From Calamus simplicifolius (lineage: Eukaryota; Streptophyta; Magnoliopsida; Arecales; Arecaceae): DNA of 64,000 nucleotides. Within the stretch, counting starts at the first letter, position 1, and the number at the start of each line of letters is the position of its first letter. The DNA lies in contig UESW01004077.1 of the NCBI GenBank assembly GCA_900491605.1, positions 124,001 to 188,000 on the forward strand, read 5' to 3'. Below the pieces are notes generated by a model. That model was not told the origin of the DNA. It saw nothing but the letters and a program-made list of their open reading frames with translations, and ran no database searches. The position numbers were made by a program, and so were the translations under genes. Shown in pieces: positions 11,680 to 21,610 of the stretch.

Positions 11680-12762
11680 ATGCTTGGTCGCCGATCGTTG
11701 CAACCCAACCTTATACCCTTAGATCCTAAGATAGAAAGAACTATTAGAGCAAACAGACTTAGAATTATGGATCATAATAACGAAAATAATCAACCAAGAC
11801 AGTTGAAAGAGTATTTCACTCCTTCAAGGTATACCTACTCTCCCTGCATTCAAGTGCCTCCAGTAGAGGCTGCCCAATATGAAATTAAGTCAAGTGTAAT
11901 CCAAATGTTACCATCTTTCTATGGACTTACAAATGAGGATCCCTACAAACACTTAGATGAATTCTTAGAAATTTGCTCAACTGTCAAGATTCAAAATTTC
12001 TCCGATGATGCACTTAGGCTTAAGTTATTCCCTTTTTCCCTAAAAGATAAAGCCAAGTATTGGTTAAATTCATTAGACACTGTTATAATTTCAACTTGGG
12101 ATCATCTTCAGAGAGAATTTCTTAAGAAATATTTTCCTATAGAAAAAACGAATCAAATTAGAAAAGCCATAACAAGTTTTTCCCAGACAGATGGAGAAAT
12201 GTTCCATGAGACATGGGAGAGATTCAAAGAACTAATTAGAAAATGTCCACATCATGCTATACCCAAATGGCAACTGGTTCAGTGCTTTTATGATGGATTA
12301 TCAGAAAAGCATAGGCAAATGGTTGATGCTTCGTGTGGTGGGACATTTATGTTAAAAAATGAACATGAGGCTTGGCAACTTTTTGAGACATTGAGTGAGA
12401 ATTCATTACATCATATGTCAGTTGCTCGTCGAGACCCTCCCGTAGAACCTAAAAGAGGTGGAATATATGAAATAGGTCATTCTACAGATATCTATACTAA
12501 GGTAGATGAATTATCCCATAAACTTGATCGGATTCTACAAGTTGGAAACATCTCTTCCCCATCTACTCAATTACATGAGGTCTGCATAATTTGTTCGAGT
12601 CCAACCCATTCTGTAGGTGAATGTCCAGCTGCATACCAATTTCCTGACCTTGTTCAAGAGCAAGCCCACCAAGCCCAAACCCGATTAGCTCCTAGAACAG
12701 GAAATGATCCATTTTCAAATACTTACAATCCTGGTTGGCGAAATCACCCAAATTTTTCTTGA
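11680..12762 (+). pseudogene. Athila-like gag (capsid and zinc knuckle)
   Basis: Gag forms the virus-like particle and packages element RNA. The frame has a retrotransposon gag core (around PFSLKDKAKYWLNSL, TSFSQTDGEMFHETWERFKEL) and a CCHC knuckle of the form CX2CX4HX4C (CIICSSPTHSVGEC). I chose the ATG at 11680 because residues just after it (LDPKIERTIR) look like conserved Athila gag start sequence; a shorter start at 11767 is possible. The frame ends at 12762 in the conserved YNPGWRNHPNFS motif through loss of one base, and coding continues in the frame of 12735-13334. Confidence 0.85.
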
Positions 12763-13334
12763 AACCTCAACCTGTAACCAATTCATCGATCAGACCTAAT
12801 TATCAAGAAACTAATTTTAGAAGCATGCCATATTCACAATATCCAAACATCCCCCAACCTCCACCGAATAATCAGCCTACTTTTGAAGACAAAGTGTTAC
12901 AAGCATTGAAAGGGCTAGAAATGAATACTCAAATCCTTCACTCCCACACACAATCTATTGCAAAACTAGAAACTCAGATAGGTCAATTAGCCACAGCATT
13001 CAGTAGAAGGAAGGAGGGTAAGTTACCTTGTCAGCCTATCGATAACCCAAAAGGACAATTCATGGCTGAAGGTTCCAATAGTCCTGACAAATTCCCAGAA
13101 CATGCTAAATCAGTCATGACTCTCAGAAGTGGAAAAGCATTGAACCCACCTGAACCAACCCAGAAATCAGAAGTGGCTAAACCAGAAGAGAGAAGAAATG
13201 AAAAAGAAAAGGAATTCAATGATCAAGCAATCATACCTAAAGCCCCATTCCCTAGTGCTTTAGAATCTCCTTTGCCTTCAGATAAGAAGAATATAAAAAT
13301 GAATGAGATGCTTGAGTTATTTAAGCCTAAATAA
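12763..13334 (+). pseudogene. Athila-like gag C-terminal/linker region
   Basis: Continuation of gag in a shifted frame: a Pro/Gln/Asn-rich segment, a predicted helix (KLETQIGQLATAF), then the conserved VMTLRSGKAL motif of Athila polyproteins and an acidic/lysine-rich stretch. A stop at 13332-13334 ends it; conserved-looking sequence goes on in another frame to about 13490, so a second frameshift lies here. Confidence 0.75.
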
Positions 13335-13509
13335 ACTTACCTCTTCTCGATGCTATCAAGCAAGTTCCGGCTTATGCTAAATTTTTAAAGGATCTATGCA
13401 CACAAAAATGGAAAGCCAAGACACAAATACCAAAAAAGATCCATTTGACTGAGCAAGTCAGCTCAGTTGTTCAGCAAATAACCCCACCAAATTAAAAGAT
13501 CTGGTACCC

Positions 13510-13973
13510 CGATTATATCGTGTGTCATAGGAAACTTCACAATCAAGAAAGCATTATTAGATTTGGGTGCGAGTGTAAACCTTCTCCCAAGTTCAGTATA
13601 TGAATTATTTGGATTTGGAGAGTTGAAACCCACGACAGTAACACTACAATTGGCAGATAGATCAGTCAAAGAACCTCGTGGAATATTGGAAGATGTGTTA
13701 GTAAAGGTGGATGAATTTTATTTTCCTGTCGACTTCCTTGTGTTAGATATCGAATCTAGCGGTAATCCTAACCAAATTCCCATCATCCTTGGAAGACCTT
13801 TTCTAGCTACTGCTAATGCATGCATAAATTGTAGAACAGGTGTGATGGATGTATCTTTTGGAAACAAGAAGATGAGATTAAATATTTTTAATGCTTCCCA
13901 AGGACCACCTGTGTATGATTTAAATGAAGTAAACATGATAGAGGAAGTAGTAGATAAAAATTTCAAAGTTTGA
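13510..13973 (+). pseudogene. Athila-like protease
   Basis: Retropepsin-like aspartic protease that would cleave the polyprotein. The active-site motif is DLGAS, a common Athila variant of D(S/T)GA, followed by LLPSSVYE, and the flap and C-terminal IILGRPFLATA motif is present. It ends in a TGA at 13971-13973. It is separated by frameshifts from gag upstream and from RT downstream (13974-14148 carries coding-like sequence in two frames). Confidence 0.8.
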
Positions 13974-14148
13974 TTGATTCGGATCCTTTACAAACATGTC
14001 TTACACATTTTGGAATAGATGACTTTGATATTGATGAGTATACCAAAGAGATAAACATGTTATTAGAACCACCTAAGATCGACACCATCCCTCATGGACT
14101 ATAAAATATGAACCACTTCCAACTAAACCAAGTCCTTTAATACCATCC

Positions 14149-17070
14149 TTGGAAGAACCACCCCAACTAGAATTGAAACCTCTTCCAGATGACTTAAAAT
14201 ACTCATTCCTTGGACCCAATGATACCCTTCCGGTAATCATTGCATCTACCCTAACCTCTGAGCAAGAAGATAAATTGGTAGATGTACTTAAAGAACATAA
14301 AGAGGCGATTGGATGGACAATAGCTGATATTAAGGGAATTGATCCTTCCGTTTGCATGCACCACATTCATAGTGAAATTGAAGCCAAACCACATAGAGAC
14401 ATGCAACGAAGGCTAAATCCAAACATGAGGGATGTTGTTAAGAAAGAGGTAGTAAAATGGCTTGATGCTGGTATTATTTATCCAATTTTAGATAGCCAAT
14501 GGGTCAGTCCAATCCAAGTAGTACCTAAAAAATCGGGTATTACTGTGATTAAAAATGAAAAGGGCGAATCAATTCCTACTCGCACATCAACTAGTTGGAG
14601 AGTGTGTATAGACTATCAAAAATTGAATGCCGTGACTAGGAAAGACCACTTTCCTTTGCCTTTTATCGATCAAATTCTAGAACGGCTAGCGGGACAAAGT
14701 TTCTTTTGTTTCTTAGATGGATATTCAGGATACAATCAAGTCCCAGTATTTCCTGCAGATCAAGAAAAGACCACCTTCACTTGTCCCTTTGGAACATTTG
14801 CCTTTAGACGTATGCCATTTGGTCTCCGTAATGCACCAGCCACTTTTCAACGATGTATGATGGCCATATTTTCTGATATGATTGGTCAATTTTTGGAAGT
14901 ATTTATGGATGATTTTTCAGTTTTTGGTGCATCATTTGATAGCTGCCTCGAGAACTTAACTAAGGTACTAAAACGATGTATGGAAATGAATTTAGTCCTA
15001 AGTTGGGAGAAGAGCCATTTTATGGTTCGTGAGGGAATTGTGCTTGGACACATTGTTTCAGAGAGAGGTATTGAGGTTGATAAAGCCAAGGTTGAATTGA
15101 TCTCAAATCTACCACCCCCAACCTCAGTTAAACAAGTACGATCTTTCCTTGGTCATGCTGGTTTTTATAGACGTTTCATCAAAGATTTCAGTAAAATTTC
15201 TCGACCATTGTGTAATTTGTTGACCAAGGATAGTTCTTTTAATTTTGATAAAGATTGTCTAACAGCCTATAACATTCTTCGAACTGCTTTGACCACTGCA
15301 CCCATTATCAAGCCCCCAGATTGGACCATACCTTTCGAAATCATGTGTGATGCTTCTGATTATGCTGTAGGAGCAGTTCTAGGACAGAAACTCAATCGAG
15401 AACCCCATGTAATTTATTATGCTAGCAAAACTCTTTCAGATGCACAAATGAACTATACTACCACTGAAAAAGAATTACTAGCAGTTGTGTTTGCCCTAGA
15501 AAAGTTTAGATCATATCTGTTAGGGTCTAAAGTTTTAGTTTATTCAGATCATGCAGCGTTGAGGCATCTTATATCAAAAAAGGATACAAAACCCAGACTA
15601 ATTAGATGGATCCTACTACTACAAGAATTTGATCTAGAAATCTTAGATAAGAAAGGTTCTGAAAATATGGTAGCAGATCATATCTCTAGGATCTTAGTGG
15701 AATACAATAAAGAAATAATCAGAGATAAGTTTCCTGATGAGCAATTATTCTCAATTTCTCATAGCAGTCTTCCCTGGTTTGCCCACATTGTGAATTATTT
15801 GGCAACAGGAAAAGTACCTTCCCACTGGACAAAACAAGAAAAAGATAGATTTTTCTCACAAATCAAATATTACTTTTGGGAAGACCCTGAATTATTTAAG
15901 TACTGCTCGGATCAGGTGATTAGGCGATGTGTACCAGAGAGTGAGTTCAAAAGTATACTTAACTTTTGTCATTCTCTTGCCTGTGGAGGACATTTTAGTG
16001 GAAAGAAAACTGCAGCAAAGGTATTGCAAAGTGGGTTTTATTGGCCAACTCTTTTTAAAGATGCACATAAATTTAGCCGTAATTGTCTCCAATGTCAACA
16101 AACAGGAAATATATCTCGAAAAGACATGATGCCCCTAAACCCTATCTTGGTTGTAGAAATTTTTGATGTATGGGGTATTGATTTTATGGGCCCATTTCCT
16201 TCCTCTTTTGGATTTGAATATATTCTAGTGGCAGTTGATTATGTGTCAAAATGGATTGAAGCCATGGCAACTCGAACTAATGACCATAAAGTGGTAATCA
16301 AGTTTATTCAGCATAATATCCTTAGTCGTTTTGGATGCCCAAGGGCTATAATTAGTGATGGGGGTACACATTTCACGAATAGACACTTCGAAGGATTAAT
16401 GAACAAATATGGAATTACTCATAAGGTAGCTACACCTTATCATCCCCAAACTAGTGGCCAAGTTGAAATATCAAATAGAGAAATTAAACATATCCTTGAG
16501 AAAACAGTGAGACCTGATAGGAAAGATTGGTCAGAACGTTTGGATGATGCATTATGGGCTTATCGTACTGCATTTAAAACTCCCATAGGAATGTCTCCTT
16601 ATAGGCTTGTATTTGGAAAAGCCTGTCATTTACCTGTAGAATTAGAACACCGTGCATTTTGGGCTATCAAGCAATTTAATTATGATATGAAGAATGCAGG
16701 TGCCAATAGAAAACTTCAATTGAATGAGTTAGAAGAACTACGAAATGAGGCATATGAGAGCTCAAAAATTTATAAAGAACGAACCAAGGCATATCATGAC
16801 AAATTTATTAGTAGAAAAACTTTTGAACCAAATCAAAAAGTATGGCTTTATAATTCAAGATTACACCTTTTTCCTGGAAAACTTCGTTCACGATGGAATG
16901 GACCTTTTATAGTAACTCAAGTATTTCCCTATGGAGCTGTAGAGCTTAAAGACCCTAAGCAAGGAAATACATTCAAAGTAAATGGCCAGCGATTGAAACC
17001 ATATATAGAAGAAATTAATGATGGAGAAATTGTTGAATCAATTGATCTTGTGAACCCAACACTATCATAA
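14149..17070 (+). CDS. Athila-like pol: reverse transcriptase, RNase H, integrase
   Basis: An uninterrupted frame of 973 codons. RT (about residues 100-330) has WRVCIDYQKLNAVT, FLDGYSGYNQ, the MPFGLRNAPATFQ motif and the catalytic FMDDF. RNase H follows (about 390-510) with CDASDYAVGAVLGQ and YTTTEKELLAVVFALEKF. Integrase (about 590-900) has an H..H..CX2C zinc region ending CLQC, then the catalytic triad in WGIDFMGP, ISDGG and the Glu of SGQVEIS. No chromodomain is seen. The start coordinate is just where the frame opens, because translation would come from a gag-pol polyprotein; there is no supported independent start. Upstream frameshifts mean the copy cannot make its own polyprotein, although pol itself looks intact. 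Confidence 0.9.
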   Translation: MEEPPQLELKPLPDDLKYSFLGPNDTLPVIIASTLTSEQEDKLVDVLKEHKEAIGWTIADIKGIDPSVCMHHIHSEIEAKPHRDMQRRLNPNMRDVVKKEVVKWLDAGIIYPILDSQWVSPIQVVPKKSGITVIKNEKGESIPTRTSTSWRVCIDYQKLNAVTRKDHFPLPFIDQILERLAGQSFFCFLDGYSGYNQVPVFPADQEKTTFTCPFGTFAFRRMPFGLRNAPATFQRCMMAIFSDMIGQFLEVFMDDFSVFGASFDSCLENLTKVLKRCMEMNLVLSWEKSHFMVREGIVLGHIVSERGIEVDKAKVELISNLPPPTSVKQVRSFLGHAGFYRRFIKDFSKISRPLCNLLTKDSSFNFDKDCLTAYNILRTALTTAPIIKPPDWTIPFEIMCDASDYAVGAVLGQKLNREPHVIYYASKTLSDAQMNYTTTEKELLAVVFALEKFRSYLLGSKVLVYSDHAALRHLISKKDTKPRLIRWILLLQEFDLEILDKKGSENMVADHISRILVEYNKEIIRDKFPDEQLFSISHSSLPWFAHIVNYLATGKVPSHWTKQEKDRFFSQIKYYFWEDPELFKYCSDQVIRRCVPESEFKSILNFCHSLACGGHFSGKKTAAKVLQSGFYWPTLFKDAHKFSRNCLQCQQTGNISRKDMMPLNPILVVEIFDVWGIDFMGPFPSSFGFEYILVAVDYVSKWIEAMATRTNDHKVVIKFIQHNILSRFGCPRAIISDGGTHFTNRHFEGLMNKYGITHKVATPYHPQTSGQVEISNREIKHILEKTVRPDRKDWSERLDDALWAYRTAFKTPIGMSPYRLVFGKACHLPVELEHRAFWAIKQFNYDMKNAGANRKLQLNELEELRNEAYESSKIYKERTKAYHDKFISRKTFEPNQKVWLYNSRLHLFPGKLRSRWNGPFIVTQVFPYGAVELKDPKQGNTFKVNGQRLKPYIEEINDGEIVESIDLVNPTLS

Positions 17071-18120
17071 TAAGTAGCACAGTCTGGCTGAAGACTTTAA
17101 ACTTAGCGCTCTTGGGAGGCAACCCATTTTATTAGTTATTTTTAACTTTCTTTTCTTTTAGTGTGTTCTTTTAGTATGACCAGCGAAGAGCAACAGAAAC
17201 AATTGAAAAAAAGATGGCAACAATGAAACTTCCAACCTTCAAATACTCTACCAGGTAGTATCTTTCCTTGAAATTAGTTAATTTTTTTTCCATTAGGGAC
17301 CATGGAAATTAAGTTGGGGGGAGAGGAGGAAAAAGAATAAATAAATCATTGAGTAAAACTATAATTAGATGTGTGTACCAAATTCTGTCTCGATTTGAAG
17401 TTAATCAAGCAGTCTATTAATGAATTAATGGTTAGATTATTATTAAGTAAACCTAATAAAAGGTAGGGTTTAGCCCAGAATAATTTTTAGAATAATTTTA
17501 GACCCTTCTGACCACTGATCTTAATAGTACAATCTACTTAATAAGGGTATGGGTGAAAATGTTATTCAAAAAAAAAAAAAAAGAGAGAAAAAAAAAGAAA
17601 AAAAATCTCTCTTAAAGTTAATAGATTAGGTTCTTAGCATTTTTCATTGAGTAACCGGGCCCCGTCACCTAAGAAAGTGATGTTGTTCGCGTAAAAAGGT
17701 GAGAATGTAAAAGAACCTAAGTAGAGTCAGTCCTACCTAAAGCCTTTTTAACTCGAGTAAGTAAGTTCGAGGGGTGTTTTACACCTAATGCCCTAAAACC
17801 AATTGGTTTGGGAGCCATTGGCCTAAAGCTCGTTACAAGGGTAATTAGAAAGCAAGGGGATAGGACATTGCACTGACTTTATAAATAAATAAATAAATAA
17901 ACAAGGGAACCAAAGTACAAAAGACATTACACCCAACCCAAATTAAGTTAGAAGACTTAATCAGAGAAGTGGAAAGTTGGTGAAGAAAGACTTCTATAAA
18001 TTCTTATGGACTACACTTTATCACTAAAAAAAAAAAAAAAACTATAAGATAACTATCAATTCTTAGACTAACTTGGTACATATTTCTAAATTTATTATTT
18101 GCTCGAGGACGAGTAAGATT
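17071..18120 (+). other. Athila-like 3' untranslated region
   Basis: About 1.05 kb with no ORF of note, where longer Athila relatives carry an env-like gene. It contains the family motif CTTGGGAGGCAACCCA (about 17112-17127), an internal polypurine-like block (17311-17330) and purine and A-rich runs near 17570-17610. Confidence 0.7.
17311..17330 (+). other. second, internal polypurine tract
   Basis: AAGTTGGGGGGAGAGGAGGA duplicates the core of the polypurine tract at the 3' LTR (AAGTTGGGGGGAG at 18122-18134), about 810 bp upstream of it. Confidence 0.6.
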
Positions 18121-18134
18121 CAAGTTGGGGGGAG
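18121..18134 (+). other. Athila-like polypurine tract
   Basis: CAAGTTGGGGGGAG lies directly before the 3' LTR start TGATAAA; it would prime plus-strand DNA synthesis. Confidence 0.88.
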
Positions 18135-19256
18135 TGATAAAAGCATAAATAATTATTATTAAACCTATTAATTAATAATTTAACGTACCTATTTTTATTT
18201 AATATTTTAATATTTTATATAATATTTTTGATAAAACCTTATCAGTTTAAAGAGCTCGATTTTAGGGATTTAATGACGCAAACGGCACTCAAATGGGAGT
18301 TAAGATGAGCCCGGAATTGATTTTTTATTTATTTATCTATTTAGCACGGATTTTAAAGCGAAGTCGGCAAACTAAGTGCCGACTTCATCGTTTTTTTAGC
18401 CGGACTCCTCTGTTTCCGCCGATTCTTCTCTAAATCCAATCTAATCGTTTCCTCCATTAATTAAGGAATAGATTAGATTGGAAGTTATCAAATTGAGTGA
18501 ATTAAAATTCTCTAAAAAGAATTTGAATTTTATTGACGATTTATCAAGGATTTGCTTCGTTGCTTCCGCGTCTCTTTTTCTGTTACAGAAATAGTTTCTT
18601 TCTCCGCGTCTTCTCAGCGTCAAAGATTCTACAAATAGCAGCAGCAGCCATCCATGGAGGGGGCATCGTGGAGAGGTCCATTCCAGCAGCCGTCCGTGAG
18701 TTCTCTGTACATCCGTGGAGCGTGCAAGGCGTCTGTGGAAGGCTCTGCTCTTCTTCCAGTCATTCCGTGGAGACTCTGTTCGTGAAGGCCGTTATCTGTT
18801 CGTCCGTGGATTGGAGGGGGGCTCTCATGCATTGCTCTGCATACCAGGAGACGATTGTGGCTTGGTTCATCCCAGTTTATTTTATTACTTTTTGTTGCAT
18901 GTTAGAAATTAAAACTCTTCTATGTTAGATTTTAATATGCACTTTTGAATATTATTGAAATAAAATTTTATACATGTTTAATTGTTATTAAATTATAATT
19001 AAGTGAAAATAATTTAGACTGATCTATTCCTAAAAGGGACGGGCCGTGATCTACGGGTACGGGCCGTGCTCTTATAAGATAGAGCATATCTTATTATTTT
19101 ACACTATTAATTATCTACTTAGTTATATATTTAGTAAATTTATAAAATTATTTCAAGATAATCGCTAAAGTCCCTGTGGAATCGATCCCTTACTCTCGCT
19201 ATTCTAATTAATAGTGAAATTAAGGTGTTTAAATCGTTGCGCTACGACACGCATCA
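18135..19256 (+). repeat. Athila-like 3' LTR
   Basis: 1122 bp, matching 9584-10687; a short insertion ('agccggactcct' region near 18397) explains most of the length difference. The hairpin is at 18360-18386, with a loop substitution and an unchanged stem. Confidence 0.93.
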
Positions 19257-19261
19257 TAGGT
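19257..19261. other. target site duplication of the Athila-like element, right (TAGGT)
   Basis: Exact partner of 9579-9583. Joining the flanks restores a continuous copia integrase frame through this site. Confidence 0.92.
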
Positions 19262-19560
19262 CCAAAAAGATCCATGTGTAGTAGCTCGAGTGGCCTAGAA
19301 ATGAAAATAATATTTTTAGATTTGAAAAAGTTCTTAGTTTGTTTTTCAAATTAACATGCATTACAAACTCTATTGTTTTTAAAATCGAATTTTGGAAGAC
19401 CTTTAACCAAATCGATTCTAAGCAGTTTTGAAATCAAGTGTGTGCTTGCATGACCTAATCTACGATGCCATAGCCATCCAATCTCATTTATCTTAGCATT
19501 ATTAGCAATTAAGCAATGGTTACTTATAAATAAATTATTCAAGTCAATTAAGTATATATT
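19262..19560 (-). pseudogene. copia integrase N-terminal half (before the insertion)
   Basis: On the minus strand: the GAG-pre-integrase/zinc region with WHRRLGHAS and CNAC, followed by LELLHMDLFGP, which carries the first catalytic Asp. Two bases into the next codons lies the Athila-like insertion; the frame resumes at 9583. So the insertion separates the first Asp of the catalytic triad from the rest. Confidence 0.88.
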
Positions 19561-19739
19561 ATCATTTCCATTTTTAACAAATATAATACCATTATCAATG
19601 GGATTCGATACCGCGCAGATATATGCTTCAAAGAAAACTTTGAAACCTTTATTGCATAGTTAGCTAATGCTAATCAAATTATGTTTTAATCCATCTACAT
19701 ATAGAACATTTTTAATAAAAGTGGATGGAGCGATTTAAA

Positions 19740-19900
19740 TTTTACCAATGCCCATAATGTGACCTTGACCATTATCTTTAAAGGTCATCACTCTACCTCT
19801 TTTAGCTTCAAGGATGATGAATTGATCTTTGTTACCTATCATGTGTCTTGAGCAGCCGCTATCAAGATACCATTTTTTTCAATCCTTTGGCTGCAAAATA
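19740..19900 (-). pseudogene. copia protease region
   Basis: On the minus strand WYLDSGCSRHM (about 19872-19840) is the active-site motif of copia aspartic proteases, followed by a plausible protease frame with GHIMGIG. The flanks to 20207 are degenerate with stops and frameshifts. Confidence 0.8.
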
Positions 19901-20207
19901 TGCCTGCAAAATAATCATATCTTATGTTTAGGTATCCAAGCCTTCTTGGGTTCTTCATAGTTAGTAGCAACAAACATAGTTCCTTTTGAAACCCAAATCA
20001 TATTACTTTTATAACTAGTATTCAAATGTAATATTTTATGATTGCAAATATAAGAGTTATGTCCTTTCTTGCTACATAGAAAATAGAAAATATCTTTTTC
20101 AATCGATTTCTTTACAAAGAAATTGTTAATAAATTTTTATTTCTTATGTGGTTTGTAACCCAAACCAGCCTTATCAAAAACATCTCTTTGATTACTTAAA
20201 AGTAAAT

Positions 20208-21549
20208 TTAGACTTTCGAGCTATATGTAAATTTGTCAATAATGCTCTTGTATTTTTCAAATTCATTTTTCAAATTCAGATTTTCAGCAGAAATCATTTC
20301 TCTTTCATTTTCTAGATTTTCTTTTTCAGATTTTATCTTTTTAACTTCAATAACAAATTTATTTTTCTTTTTGAGAAGACTTAGATTTTCTATTTTTAAA
20401 ACCTTGTTCTTGGTTCTCAAGACTTTAAAATCATTCATCAATTCATTGAAAGCATCATAAAGTTCATCAAATGTAAAGTCATACATGGGGGTTTTAGAAT
20501 TTACCTCTTCTTCTTCATTTGCCATAAGACATATGTTGGCAACTTCTTGTTGTTCATCTTTGGATGAAGATTCCTCACTATCGCTCCAAGTTGCAATATA
20601 AGCTTTCTTTTTTTTTTTCTATATCCCTTCTTGAGTTGAGAACATTCGGATCTAAAATATTCAAGCTTTTTACATTCATATCAAATCAATGGATCTTTCT
20701 CTTTTTTTTTAATCTCCTTCCAACTTGATACCCTTTTTTTTGTGAAACAACCTCCTTCTTTGCATAATTTCTTAAACTTTCTTGCAAGGAGAGCAGTGTC
20801 ATCGTCGCCTTCATCTTCTTCACTACTGCTCGTTTCTTTTTTAGCATCCTTTAATGCAATCACCTTTTCTTTTTTACATCTTCTTCTTGATATTGCTTCA
20901 TAGTGAGTTCATGGATCATGAGTGATCCAAGGAGCTCCTCCAAAGATAAAGTATTGAGATCTCTGGCTTCTTGGATTGCTGTCACTTTGGCTTCCCATGC
21001 TCTTGAAAGGGATCTAAGAATTTTTTGAACAAGTTCAGAATTAGTATAGGTCTTTCCAATACTCTTTAATCCATTCAATATATCAGTAAATCTAGTGTAC
21101 ATGCAAGTCATGGACTCATTTTGATCCATGTTAAAGAGTTCATATTCATGCACAAGAATGTTAATCTTGGACTCTTTAACTTGGTTGGTACCCTTATGGA
21201 TAACTTTCAACCAATCCCATATATTCTTGGCTGAGATGCAAGTGGATATTTTATTAAATTCATTTGCATCCAAGGAGCAGTATAAGACATTCATAGCCTT
21301 AGCATTGAGCAAGGCCATTTTTCTATCATTTTCATTCCAATCCCTTTTGGGCTTAGGAATAATGGATCCATCAACTATGTGTATGGGAGTGCTAGGACCA
21401 TTGATAATGATACTTCATAAATTATAGTCTGAAGCTTGGATGAATATCCTCATTCTAGCTTTTCAATATGAATAGTTAGTGTCATTAAACAAGGATGGAC
21501 GATTTATGGATTGTCCCTCGGAAAAAGAAGAACTAGCTTAAGCTGCCAT
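20208..21549 (-). pseudogene. copia gag, broken
   Basis: Gag starts at the ATG at 21549, 48 bases after the primer-binding site. Stops occur at once (fourth codon) and twice more before 21319; each is one transition from a Gln or Trp codon. The open part 21318-20860 is the UBN2-type gag core (IWDWLKVIHKGTNQVKESKI, MTCMYTRFTDILNGL). Next come an acidic Ser/Glu stretch, a damaged CCHC knuckle (first Cys replaced by a TGA, His replaced by Tyr: YECKKLEYFRSEC), and a long Lys/Glu-rich coiled coil (20525-20208), typical of SIRE-type gag. It would form the particle but cannot be made from this copy. Confidence 0.85.
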
Positions 21550-21596
21550 TTGGATCTTTAGAGCTTGATTGTTAAATCAAGAAAGGATGAGCACAG

Positions 21597-21608
21597 GCTC
21601 TGATACCA
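21597..21608 (-). other. copia primer-binding site
   Basis: TGGTATCAGAGC on the minus strand, two bases inside the 5' LTR end; it is complementary to the 3' end of plant initiator tRNA-Met. Confidence 0.92.
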
Positions 21609-21610
21609 AT

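Larger units (their letters stand above)
9584..19256 (+). mobile_element. Athila-like Ty3/gypsy LTR retrotransposon, nested
   Basis: A 9673-bp plus-strand element with LTRs of 1104 and 1122 bp (TGATAAA...CATCA), a TGGCGCCGTTGCCGGGGA primer-binding site, a gag-protease-RT-RNase H-integrase order and a polypurine tract. The DLGAS protease motif, FMDDF in RT and the TTGGGAGGCAACCCA motif after pol are typical of Athila-type elements. No envelope-like ORF is seen after integrase. It is inserted in opposite orientation in the copia integrase gene. The gag and protease part is frameshifted but the RT-integrase frame is intact. The LTRs differ by about 4-5% over the first 270 bp by eye, younger than the host element. 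Confidence 0.93.
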
